DNA of 64,000 bases from Planococcus citri (taxonomy: Eukaryota > Arthropoda > Insecta > Hemiptera > Pseudococcidae), in NCBI RefSeq assembly GCF_950023065.1, contig NC_088678.1:12452580-12516579 (forward strand). Reading direction: 5' to 3'. Position 1 is the first letter of the stretch. Each line of letters starts with the position of its first letter. A program made the translations under genes and the position numbers. A model generated the notes under the pieces. It was not told where the DNA came from and did no database searches. It saw only the letters and a program-made list of their open reading frames with translations. Below, in pieces: positions 12,066 to 23,349 of the stretch.

Positions 12066-13095
12066 CTTTTACTGGTCGATGTTTGGTTGATAGATCAGGA
12101 TTGAAGCTGTTACTCCTTCTGGGTTCATACTCTGACTAGTAACTGGGTGGTCCCTGAAGCATTCGATGATGGATTGTTTCACTGTTGGCCACTCCAGTTT
12201 ATCCAGACCTCACCCTAATCTTGGTACTGCTATCTTTTTGATCTTCAGTTAGTCGCATTTGGCAGCAAGTGCTTTCATTGTCGTTACAAAGCCCTTGATT
12301 GATGGCTTATCATTGTAGTGTTCTTTGGTGATGGCGTAGAGTATGTAATTTCCACCTTTTTTGAGCTCAACTACTTCACCAACCTTAGCACCCCTTGACT
12401 TCTGAGTGTCCTGGTTGCCGAAGGCTCGTTTAAATAGGAGCGCAATGCCCTTGGACATCCTGAAATCCCTGCTGACACAATGGGCCAGGGCAAACTGTGG
12501 GTATTGTCTAAACAGATTGTCCTCTAATTCCTCTAGGGTGGAGATCCCATTTGATTTGGTCTCTATCTTTCCCCGGTTAGAGTGTTGGATTTTCTTTTCT
12601 AGTTCCTTCTCAGCTTGTTTGAGAATTTTCTCTGCCCCAGCCTGGGTTATTTGGCCCATCTGAAGGTAATCGCTGTATGGCAGTAGACAACCCACAGCAG
12701 CTGGCCCAACTGGGCGGTAGAATCTCTCTTTTATCCCTCTTAGTACAAGGTACTGCATTGTGGGTTGGTATGTGATGTGAAAATATCAGAGAGTAGGGAT
12801 GGCCCAGTTCACCATCAGTGATCAACTGGTCCATTGCCTTGTCAACTATGTTACATGCCACATTTTGGTTTTCAATATCAGCAAAGTGATTACCAAGGAT
12901 TGATTGTGGACTAATAGGATTGTCCATCCTTGGTTTACGTGTGTGTCTGAAAGTTGTTCTAACAAATAAGACGCGTTGGTTGACATCTTCAAGTGTTAAT
13001 CCATTTTCATGTGGTCCCAGAGGTGTGTAGTTTCCACCAGGAACCCGCCCCCTGTGGGGAGCACCCTTTGGCCTCCAGATAATGTGTAACCTTAT
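12066..13095 (-). pseudogene. Broken macro-domain (ADP-ribose-binding) protein gene
   Basis: Read on the minus strand, a frame from about 13080 to 12770 shifts into the 169-aa frame 12758-12249. The latter contains NLFRQYPQFALAHCVSRDF, FRMSKGIALLFKRAFG, KGGNYILYAITKEHYNDKPS and MKALAAKC, which fit the order of an OARD1-like macro domain (strand, GIAxxF loop, lysine-rich strand, helix). After an in-frame TAA the same frame continues with the family's IxVPRLGxGLDxLEW segment, in which the expected Cys codon position is TGA. Homology then ends near 12066. At least one frameshift and two stops make it non-functional. The N-terminal part is not recognised. Macro domains bind or hydrolyse ADP-ribose adducts. 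It may be a host gene relic or part of a mobile element. Confidence 0.6.
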
Positions 13096-13142
13096 TTCAC
13101 ATACCTCTCAATGTAGATGGAAGCGACGACATAATTTAAGGT

Positions 13143-14290
13143 ACCTCTACTCCAGAAGATGATGACATAAAAACAAAAATCAGTGAAAATTTTGTTATAT
13201 ATGCAGAAAACTATGGTCTGTCTCTGTACCACCCAATGTGAAAAATATTGGTTTTAAAAATTTATATGTGCCAGTAGAGAATTTTATTGCGAACATTTTG
13301 GTGTAGGTATTAATATTTGGATTTAAGTGTAACTGAACTGATTTAGCAACGATTTTGTGGGGGAAAAACTCAAAAATTTTGGACAAAAATCCGAAAATTT
13401 GCAGGAAGCTTCAGAAAAACTCGAAACCATTATCAATCGACTCAAGAGGTTGAAAATAGCGTACAAATAAATTTTCAGCGCTTTTCATTCTTTTTATCAG
13501 AAATTGAAAATTTTTTATTTTAAAGATTTCATTAAAAAACATGTTTTTTCTGTACTCTTTGTTCATTTTTGGATGAGTATAGTCCGCCCATTTTAAGTTG
13601 GCGCTCCGTGCAACGAAATAGTATGCCGATTTACCCAAACTAGCATACCATGTATCTCAGGCGGATGCGTTGCACCCCATAATTTCATAGGTAAAGGTAT
13701 CTTCAATTGAAGTGTACACCACAACCACGTTTGCAACCCTTTCTTTTATAGAAACCAGTTTTTGAACCTTTTTTCTACCTGCTTCCCTTCCGGTGATACA
13801 TGTCCAGTTATATTCTAACAAGTAAGTGTGCATGTGTAGGTGGTAAATGGTACAAAATACTTGCATAAAGATAACAAACGGAGGACCCTGAAAAACTGGG
13901 TTTTTTCGCGTTCAGTGAAGCGCCAACTTAAAATGGGCAGACTATAATAATGGTTATAAAAATATCCGAACGAAGGTACATCATTGTAAGTAGGAAGGTG
14001 GGAGAATTCATTTCTTGATGTAATAGGTATTGGATGGGGGCCCTCTTCATCCCAGTAGGCTGTTCTGAAGCGGACATCTGTTTGACAGCCTCTCAGACAC
14101 GTGGCATGGGACCAAAAAAATTCAAAATCAGTAAATGTATTCCTGAAAGATACACCTCTCATTCAAGACCAAAACCACATTTCTAGCTTCATTGGGGGGG
14201 GGGCAGGGAGGAGAAATTTCGAAAAAACTTCAAGAAACTGTCCGCTTCACCTCATTTTATGTGTACAATTTTATAAATCAGGGCTTTTTT
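13143..14290. repeat. Dispersed repeat, copy 2, split by an insertion
   Basis: 13180-13330 and 14120-14275 together match 50-320 at the start of the window. The intervening DNA (about 13335-14115) is absent from the first copy and contains the inverted-repeat element at 13580-13944. The 115-aa minus-strand frame at 13815-14162 overlaps the junction and is not recognised. Confidence 0.55.
13580..13944. mobile_element. Inverted-repeat element with TA flanks
   Basis: The left end reads TAGTCCGCCCATTTTAAGTT followed by GGCGCTCC; the right end is the reverse complement of nearly the same sequence (TAGTCTGCCCATTTTAAGTT then GGCGCTTC). TA dinucleotides abut both ends. About 365 bp with no transposase, so a MITE is the best reading. 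Confidence 0.65.
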
Positions 14291-15996
14291 TGCGGGGGGA
14301 CCCCCAAAGGAAAGTTCGAAAATATCGAAAAATTTTCATAAAAATTAAAAAAGTGAACAAATTTGAAAAAAAGGTAATATTTACTATATTATAGTATTTT
14401 TTATTATAATTACCTATAGTATTTCATTTACTCCTTAGTTATAGTAATTTCGACTATAATTCCAAAACTGGAGCACGTTTACTATAAATTTATTGTAATT
14501 TATGCTATACATTAATGCATTTTTCTCAGTGAGTTAACCTTAAAAATAGCTAGCGTTGTATTCTTAAGTTTGCATTGGGGATTCACTTTTTTAAAAATTG
14601 CTTACTATGTTGACTTATGTTTTTTTCTTATACATATTTTTTTTGTAGTGTAATTGGTTGATGATTTGTCATGTTTCAAGTGCTTACAATTTGGCAGCAT
14701 ATTTTTCATTTACATAATTAAAACACTCCATTTTTTAACTGGGTATAATCTCAACAACAAAAACTAATTGAATTTGAGAGGCTATTATCCAAAATGTAGG
14801 GGCGAACGCTCACTCCAGACAGCTCGGTCTTCCCTGACTGCAGCATTCAATGAGTTTTAGTATGTTGTGGTGATTTTTCAGCAATTCTAGTAAGTTACTA
14901 CCATTTCAGATAGGTACTAAATGTAAATACTAAATTGACACCTAATATGTAGGTCAGACCTACCTATGTGATGTACATATATTTTGTGATTCGCACAGTT
15001 TTCACTGCACGAAGTTCAAAATTTTATAGTTCTTAGAACCTTGTAAGAAATCAGCTGTGTGTACAACACTGGCGCTTGGTGCATAGTTTTTTGTTGTTAT
15101 GAATTTTCAATTATTTTTGAAAATTCGATATAATTTTATGGAACGGTTTTAGTTTTACATAGTTTTCCACACCCATAGTAAACGATACTTAAATTTACTT
15201 ACTAAATTTTCCTCAAAAGTCAAAATAGCACATTTCCAACTAATCTTGTTGAAAGTGGCTCTGGGAAATTAAAATTATTGATATTTGAAAATGTGAGCTA
15301 GAATTAAGATCCTCAGAGCTGTAGCTGCTCAATCATAAATTTTGAGAATTTTGGGGTATTTTCTGAGTCATGATTCTACCTGTGATTTTGAAATTTGACA
15401 AAATCGTTTTTTTTTTCTGCGTCGTATTTCCAATTTGGTTCTCGATCAATCACTCTAGCGATCTAGGTATCATACTAGCCATTCCCTGATTGGTTATTGA
15501 TATGGACTTAATATGTATCAAGTAAACTCCTATAAGTTTAACTAAGTGAATGATATTACTTGAGCCCACATACTTAAAAGTACATAATATAAAAAAACAC
15601 ACTTTTGTTATAATTGATGACACCATTTATAAACTAGGTATTATTGGTCGCTGGACCTTAAAACGACCTTGCAATTTTCACACCACCTATAATTTTCTCG
15701 CAAATCTGGTCTGATAGGTTGCTATTGTACATATGTAATATAGGTACCACAAAAAGGCTAAAAAAATTTAGGTGTTCTTTAAAATTCAAAAGTGAGTATT
15801 CTTGAGGTCTGACCCCCTAAATTTTTAAATTATATAACATGATTTTCAAATACAAAATATTAGCCCATTTGGAGGTCATTAACCCGTTCCGAGTTGGTCT
15901 AGAAGATTCAAATGGGATTTAACATGGGTTTAGTAAGTGAACATTGCATTTATTCTTTTAATGTGCTTAAAAAATAATTACCGAGAGTTTTTTGTA
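14291..15996. repeat. Ordered repeat blocks, further copy up to the MITE at 15997
   Basis: 14340-14510 is a local AT-rich run of ACTATAATTTAC-like words. After it come the AGCTAGCGTTGTATTCTTAAG word (14550), the CTGCAGCATTC tract (14840), block C (15245-15360), block E (15470, CATACTAGCCATTCCCTGAT), block F (about 15650) and block G (15885, CATTAACCCGTTCCGAGTTG). No gene is visible. Confidence 0.55.
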
Positions 15997-17696
15997 CAGG
16001 GTCATCCAAAAAAGACTTTACCATTTCAAACGCGCGTATATAAGACAACAGTACATTTTAGCGCCGATCTCTTGGCAGCACTGAATTCCTTGAAGAATTT
16101 CATTTTTAAAACACTCCCCACAAAGTCAGTTTGGTACAAACGTTCGGCTGCCAGAGCGATTTTTGTAAAAAAGTACATTTTTACACAAAAGTTGATTTTT
16201 ATCATGTCACAACTTTTGAAAACACTAGGCAACAATTTTTGACCTTTTTTTTGTTTTCGGGTTGAAAATGGGCTTAATCGATAGTTTAGACCCTAAAACA
16301 AAAAACAGAGTGGGGTTTTTCAATTTGAGTTGTTTTTGTGGTCAGGAGAGATGATCAAAGTTGCAAAAATGGCCGTTTTTGCCCTATTTCACGAGTCTGT
16401 GGCGACATCAGTATCACGTTTCGAAAAAAACCAAGGTCATATTCGGATTCTACGCACTTTTTTAAGTAAACATCTTTACCGGATTTTTGATTTTCGAACA
16501 TTCAAGCGCATACGGAAGATTTTTGTTTGTAACATATTTTAAAACTCGGAGCGCGCGACGCTGGCGTTACTCCACGATGTAATCGTGGCGCGGAACCGTG
16601 CTCGCGCGGGCGAGGTTCTCGTGCAGTAAAAATTTCGTGTTACAAACGAAAATCTTCCGTATGCGCTTGAATGTTCGAAAATCAAAAATCCGGTAAAGAT
16701 GTTTACTTAAAAAAGTGCGTAGAATCCGAATATTACCTTGGTTGTTTTTGAAACATGATACTGATGTCGCCACAGACTCGTGAAATAGGGCAAAAACGGC
16801 CATTTTTGCAACTTTGATCATCTCTCCTGACTACAGAAACAACTCAAATTGAAAAACCTCACTCTGTTTTTTGTTTTAGGGTCTAAATTATCGATTAAGC
16901 CCATTTTCGACCCGAAAACAAATATGCCGTTGCCTAGTGAAATTGAAAGCTTGGGTACTGAGCAAGAAAGTTTTATGAAAAAGTTGAATTGTCTGAGTAG
17001 AAAGAAGCCAGAGAGACCCAAAATAAACATCCTCTCCATAAAATTCAATAAAAAATGAATTTTGGTGACGTGCTCGATAATCAGTTCAGTGCAGTAAAGT
17101 AGAACTGAAAAAAAGTCGAGCACAACTTGCACGATTTGAAATTTGTGAAAAACAAGGGAATATCTGTGATATGTACCTAGTAGATTAGGGAATGCTTGAG
17201 AAATGAATTTCTTCATAGAATGATGTGCTGCGCAGAACATCACCGATATTCCTCTTGGTTCATCACGAATTTCAAATCGTGCAAGTTGTGCTCGACTTTT
17301 TTTTTCAGTTCAACTTTACTGCACTGAACTGATTATCGAGCACGTCACCAAAATTCTTTATTTGCTGAATTTTATGGAGAGGATGTTTATTTTGGGTCTC
17401 TCTGGCTTCTTTCCACGCGGACAGTTCAACTTTTTCATAAAACTTTCTTGCTCAGTACCCAAGCTTTCGATTTTCAAAAGTTGTGACATGATAAAAATGA
17501 GCTTTTGTGTAAAAATGTACTTTTTTACAAAAATCGCTCTGACAGCCGAACGTTTACACCAAACTGACTTTGTGGGGAGTGTTTTAAAAATGAAATTCTT
17601 CAAGGAATTCAGTGCTGCCAAGAGATCGGCGCTAAAATGTACTGTTGTCTTATATACGCGCGTTTGAAATGGTAAAGTCTTTTTTGGATGACCCTG
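15997..17696. mobile_element. 1.7-kb palindromic MITE with TA duplication and three-arm fold
   Basis: The element begins CAGGGTCATCCAAAAAAGAC and ends with its reverse complement; TA flanks both ends (15995-15996 and 17697-17698), as for Tc1/mariner-type elements. It contains three nested palindromes. The outer stem pairs about 15997-16222 with 17476-17696. Inside it, arm 1 pairs about 16224-16560 with 16600-16938 (centre near 16583, GC-rich). Arm 2 pairs about 16939-17150 with 17265-17475. Folded single strands would form a three-way junction. Mirror-image frames of 70-194 aa arise only from the palindromes; no transposase motif is visible. It splits flank repeat blocks G and H. Confidence 0.8.
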
Positions 17697-19340
17697 TAAT
17701 AAAATTGCATACTGCAAAGCCATGTCAAAGACCTTATAAACAATACTTAACGGGGTGATATGGACCCCTAAGCCCGCACCCTCCTCATCCTGAAAATATT
17801 GGGAAAATAAAATCAAAATTTTGTGAATAAAAGTATTTTTGAATTGTTTTCGTGCATTATGCCTGCGTAATCGCTGCACCTGGTTCGTTTCTACTTTTAT
17901 CCTTCCCTCCCTTTCACTCATATTTTCAGATTTTAAGTTCAAACTCCTGTTATGAGAGGAAGAGGGCCGTAGTCGATCAGCCCTTGCATCCGATGGAGAC
18001 AGTTGTGCCTCGTCACAGTATGCCGAAGTATTAGTGATTGTTTTCTATTTTACTTTGAAAATAATATCGCTAAAAAGTGGATAAAATACAGAACTAATGT
18101 TAAAACAGGGAGGGGCGCATCTGTTGTAGAGGGAGGGGGGGGGGTCTTACAAAAAATTCACAGAATTCTTTTATTTATTATTTTACGCTCTTTAAAATTG
18201 AATAGAGCTAATTTTTTAAATAGGTAAATGATAGGAAACGAGAAAAACGCGAAAAACTGTGTTACCTAAGGGGCATAAATGTGGATCAGGGGGGGGGTAG
18301 TGTGTTTATCAGCACACCATCCCGAGCATTTTGATGGAAAAACAATTTACCCCCAATAGTTCAGATCCTTGATTAATGATTATGGTAAATGGCAATGCGT
18401 AATTTGGTTTTGAGATGTCGGTTTTGCTGATTTCGCGTTGTATTAATTAGGTATGGTTAATCTTATTTGTATCTATTATCAATTGGTTTAAATCTTGAAT
18501 TTTCAAGTGTTTCGTGCAACTTTAAAACTAAACTTTTATTAATTCTCAATTCGAACAATGCCGTCATTATCAAGTGACTTAATACTTAATACGAAGTAAC
18601 CAGACAAGTAGGTATATTTCTAGTGGGCGATATAAATCACTAAATTACTGGATTCAAGCTGCCATCTTATAGGCACATTCTCGCCGTTTTATTTTTTAAC
18701 TTACCTACGCGAAGTGAAGCTTACTACAAAGGAAAGCACAACATTGGCACCATACATGATGGGAAAATTTAAAGGTTATTTTCGTATTGAGTGACCAAAA
18801 TATACAAGATGTCCGATGAGAAGTCAGTGATTCTTCAGATATGGAAACAAAGCTAAGTTTCACAAAAAAAAAATTAATGAAGATGTTACCTATGTATCTT
18901 TAAATTTGAAGCTTGAAATTGCATGTTTGTTATTGAGGGAGGGGGGCATTGGCTGAAAAAACAGTTCACCCAGAGAGGGAAATACTTATATTCGGCCCTG
19001 CTGAAGTCCAAGTGAGAACGTATGTATGTAAGAATAACAACTCAAGTTCATCCCTGATTAGTTATTGATAATTATGCATAGGTATGCATATATTTTCTTT
19101 AAGTACTGTGATATAGTAAATTGCTTTAAGGGAAAATTTTTAGACTAGGGAAAGTTAGTGAGCGGAAATAGGTATAGGAATTTTACATAAAGGATAGTTA
19201 GGATGGGTTTGATAGGAAAAGAGAACCTACCTATATCGACATAATTTAATTCTCTGAATTTATAAAGAGAACTTTCGAGTAATTTTGTTACCAAAAATTG
19301 GGGAGATATACTATTTACACAGTAGACAGAGTCTACGATC
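17697..19340. repeat. Ordered repeat blocks H to J
   Basis: Block H (GGGTGATATGGACCCCTAAG, 17754) resumes directly after the MITE. It is followed by block I (TTGCATCCGATGGAGACAGT near 17983, then GAGAAAAACGCGAAAAACTG near 18239) and block J (GAACAATGCCGTCATTATCA near 18553, then GTGGGCGATATAAATCACTA near 18623). The same order recurs at 21.6-22.1, 50.9-51.5 and 53.0-53.6 kb. A G-rich run lies at about 18134. No gene is seen. Confidence 0.55.
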
Positions 19341-20015
19341 ATTTTACCACAGGTTTGGACTATGTCCTAGTAAACAATTCGAATATGTAATTAGAAATTA
19401 CGATCAATTAACTACTCAAGTAGGAATTAGTTGGTAATTTGTATAAAATCTATCCATAGATTATTTGTAATTTGTTGAACTAGGTCTAATTAAATCCCTA
19501 ACTGGATTATCTAAATTCGATCTTAAAAAATAAACCAATACCTTGATTATCTAATTTGAAAGTTACGACGAAGTCTTTTTCCTATAGACTATATTGTACC
19601 CTACTAGCCGGTATGCTCGAAATAATGTACTCACTCCATAGATTGATATTCAAATTCTAGAGATGAAAAATGTCCATGGTCAATAATTCACTCGCGAAGA
19701 CCGAATAATTAAATCATTTTATTGAAATTAAATTGTTCAAATAAAGGTTATCACATTACAACATGATAATGAGAAAATTATTGTAATAAAGAAAAATTAA
19801 ACAAATCGAACGCACAGGTGCAAATTATTCGAATATCTAAAACATACTGAATACTAGGTGGGTAACTACCTAGCGTCATAAGTTCTCAATTTTCCCACCC
19901 ACGATTTTGGTCTTGAAAAGGTTCATCGAATTTATGCGAGTACAATTGCCTAACTATTTCTATTTATAGGCATCCTTACACCACAGTACTACTATAAGCT
20001 TGTACTTACTGTGAA

Positions 20016-20017
<2 letters not shown>
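19341..20017. other. Unique-looking stretch, no gene recognised
   Basis: These 680 bp do not match the repeat blocks elsewhere in the window. They contain the local inverted words CTAGGTGGGTAACTACCTAG (near 19854) and several ATTAxxTAAT words, but no frame with protein character. The stretch could be an inserted element or a spared piece of unique DNA. Confidence 0.3.

Positions 20018-20048
<31 letters not shown>
20018..20048 (-). repeat. Poly(T) run of 31 bases (possible retroposon tail on the minus strand)
   Basis: A pure T31 tract. Read on the minus strand it would be the poly(A) tail of a short retroposon lying to its right (about 20049-20205), which is not repeated elsewhere in this window. 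No internal promoter boxes were recognised there, so the retroposon reading is only a possibility. Confidence 0.35.
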
Positions 20049-20053
<5 letters not shown>

Positions 20054-20199
20054 TTTATGATTTAAGACATCAAAAGGTATATAAACTACTACTTATAGCT
20101 AGGCATACTCAGGTGTCAGCGAGTCCGTTGATTTTAATAAGATGGTTTCTGCCTGGCTTTGTGTTTTATTTTAGCAAAAAACGTATTTTTTCAACTGAG

Positions 20200-22421
20200 T
20201 AGATACATGTTCAATTTTCTGTTAATTTTTTAACTTAATGGTAAATAATCACATCATGTGAATCCTGTGAATTACATTAAGATAATCCTTTCATAAACTA
20301 CATATAAAGTGTAGATGCTCACCGAGTCAAATTTACTTTTTTTAGAGCAGCTGTGATTAATACAATTGTGTGAAATCACTTGAAATATGATTGAACTAAT
20401 TCAACAGTTTTGCTTATTGAGTTTGCTTCACGGAATCATTTTTTTAAAAAATTACTTATATTGAGTCATGCTTTTTCTTATCAGCACTTCGTTGCGTGAT
20501 TGGCTGTCATTTTGGAAATGGTAAGAAAAAATTGTTATAGTTACAGAACCTATAGGTTTGGAAAAGGAAGGAAATTCGGTGGAGAATTTTACATTGAAGG
20601 ATTGACAATTTTATTTGAGGAAAGTAACAGCAAAAAGAGGCATGGGAAAGGTAGGTAGGATCGGAAATAGGAATAGGTATAGAATGAGAACAGGGATGGG
20701 ATCGGAGGTAGGTAAGAAAATAGGTAACCTACTATACCACTAATACTATTTAAAATACTTGATTCATAAAAATTACTTTCCAAATCAAAAACGAAAAAAG
20801 GGATATTTACGAGTACCTACATTGACCAAATGGTCAGTAATATTTTAACCAAAAAATTGAGGGGCTTGTTCCTTGCTTAAAAATGCTTTTTAGATCGAAA
20901 ATTGAATAAAAATAAAACAAATTAATTTCAAAATTACTTAAGAAACAATCAGCATTATTTTTATTGAATATGGATCAATCCGTTGATCATAATAATATAA
21001 TTAACAAGAAACACATTTTATTTATAAATTCGTACTGGAATTTTATTTTTACAATAAGATTACTTGAACTGGACCTTTAATTGATTATTTATCGAAGATC
21101 TTTTCAACTACCTATTTGCATTTATAGTTATCCCAAGACCTGAATCTATCTATAGTTTATTTAAACTGTGAGCTGGAAAGAAGATCCTCAGAGCTGCAGC
21201 TGCTCAATCATAGATTTTGAGATTTTTGGGGTATTTTTTGAAAAAAAATAAAAAAAATTGGGCCCTAAAAATAGACCTTTTCTCGTTCATGTTGGAAATG
21301 GTCCTCTAAATGTATTTATACGTAGTTGGAATATGTGACTTGGAAAGAAGGTTTCCAGAGTTTTGATTGCTCAATCGTGTATTTCGACTGACTCATTTTT
21401 AAATATTGCGTAGGCACCTAAGTAAAATAATTAAATGAATAAAATATCCATAATGGCCTACCCGTTAAATATTTATTACCTAGATCAACTATTAGTGCAG
21501 GAATACTAAGATATTGGCCTATTGGGACTGGTGCTTGATTCATTTTCTTAGGTACAACCATTGTCGTAGTTTTAATTTTGAAGTTTGTTAAATTGTGCGT
21601 ATGTCTGATTTATCGAAGACCTTATAATACAATAACAGGGTGATAGGGACCCCTACATTGAAATTTTGTAAATAAAAATATTTTGGAATTGTTTTCGTGC
21701 ATTAGGTACGCCTGCAAAATCGTTGCAACTGGTTCATTCTACTTCTATCCCCCTCCCTTTGCTCCTATTATCAAATTTCAAGTTCAAACTCCTGGTATGA
21801 GAAGGGGAGGGGTAGTCTCGATCAGTCCTTGCACCCGATAGAGATAGTTGTGCTTATATAGTCAGAGTATACCGAAGTAGTGATTGTTTTCTATTTCCCC
21901 TTGAAAATAACACCGCTAAAAAGTGGAGAAAATAAAGAACTAGTGTTATAAAAGGGTGGAGCGCATCTCGTGTGAGAAGTAGAGCTCTTACAAAAAATTT
22001 CACAGAATCCTTTTTATTAAAAATCTTACACTCTTTAAAATTGATTAGAGCTATTTTTTAAAATAAATGATAGGTACATACCTAACGAGAAAAACGCGAA
22101 AAACAGTGTTAAGGGGCACAAATGTGAATCGTACTGAGATATTCCTCTATTTTGCATCTTTGTATTAATGTCTTTATAGTTTAATGTTCTGTTAATTTTT
22201 GAACTTAATGGTAAGTAAATAAATAATCACATCAGGTGAATCCTGTAAATTATATTAAGATAATCCTTTCATTAACTATTAGGTATAGATGCTCACCAAG
22301 TCAAATTTACTTTTTTTAGAAGAGCAGCTGCTGTGATTAATACAATTGTGTGAAATCACTTGACATATAATTGAACCAATTTAACAGTTTGCTTATTGAG
22401 TTTGCTTCGCGAAATCACTTT
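20200..22421. repeat. Ordered repeat blocks A, B, C, D, H, I, A up to the giant element
   Basis: Block A (20220-20480), B (20575-21060), C (21170-21420), D (21525), H (21625), I (21825-22130) and the start of a new block A (22190-22421) follow one another. The last block A stops at GAAATCACTTT, where the giant retrotransposon is inserted. It resumes at 47243 with the matching TTTAAAAATTACTTATTTTG end, so the two halves rebuild one repeat copy. Confidence 0.7.
22418..22421. other. Target site duplication CTTT (left; right copy 47243-47246)
   Basis: CTTT precedes the left LTR and follows the right LTR. A 4-bp duplication fits a Ty3/Gypsy-type integrase. Because the LTR ends in A, a 5-bp reading (ACTTT) cannot be fully excluded. 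Confidence 0.75.
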
Positions 22422-23156
22422 TGTAAGAGGGTAAATTGACTTAAAGCAGTGATTGGTAATGTGACTTACGATTGTGGCTATTGTGTTGTTTCCAAGAAAT
22501 ATCCCTTAGAGTATTTCTACTAAATACTCACCGGAATACCTCACATGCTCGGCTAGGGCGTGAGTAGGAAATGGTTGCTTTTACACTCTTAACATATGAT
22601 CATACACACCATAAATAATAACAAGTTATACACAAGAATAATATTTAATGTGTGCAAATTAACAACACGTTACAGGTTTTACATAATCACATATTCTATG
22701 TATTTATGTACGTTAACAAGACACTTTCTTAAACTAAATATACACACGTTGGTGTTACACACTGTGGTGTAGGTTTGGATAAGTGATCTCCTCTGGCAAG
22801 GAGATCTAACTTATTCACACTGATATGTGCAAGTACTTACCCAGAGTGGCGACGAGTAGATCATCACTCCTTCTCGTCTATTAATTGGTTTCACTAATAA
22901 CTAACTAAAACTAAAGCACTAAATATAACACTTAACACTCGAGAGTAAAACTTATACTTAAATGACTGCATTAACCCATTAACCGTGAATAACATACCCG
23001 CGTGCACTCGGATACATTACTGGCGTTCTGTACTCTCGTCGCTTGGCTCGTATGGCTAGCTGACGAGAATACAACGCAGTGTTGCCTTAGTGCAACGCAG
23101 TGTTACCATGTGGGCGAGCCCTATACATACCACGTACGGCATAGTAGTATATCACA
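22422..23156 (-). repeat. 3' LTR of the giant element
   Basis: 735 bp, identical by eye to 46508-47242 except at one position. In sense orientation it starts TGTGATATAC and ends CCCTCTTACA. It contains two direct copies of AACACTGCGTTG (plus-strand 23089-23114), possible promoter elements, and a GTAAGT donor-like word. No standard AATAAA signal was recognised in sense orientation. Confidence 0.95.
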
Positions 23157-23170
23157 TATGCCCCTCTGAG
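23157..23170 (-). other. Polypurine tract next to the 3' LTR
   Basis: Sense-strand AGAGGGG followed by CATA abuts the start of the 3' LTR. It is short but in the expected place for priming plus-strand DNA synthesis. Confidence 0.6.
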
Positions 23171-23349
23171 GTTTGCTCGATGGCGTAACCAGCGGAGAAA
23201 AGCACGGATAAAAACATGATATACTATGCATGTACGTGGCAGCGGAGCTGTCCCCCTGCCCCCCTGCGTTTCTACGATGAGAATGGCAGAGGCATACGGT
23301 AAAGAATAACTTAGACAAGAGAAAATAAATTAATCGACCATCAAGGCCC

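Noticed and set aside
12249..12758. Intact 169-aa macro-domain gene
   Set aside because: Family similarity continues beyond both the stop and the upstream frame boundary, so the frame is a fragment of a broken gene.
17358..17942. 194-aa minus-strand frame and its 101-141-aa mirror frames
   Set aside because: They lie within the palindromic MITE. Identical peptides appear on both strands of its arms and no transposase motif is present.
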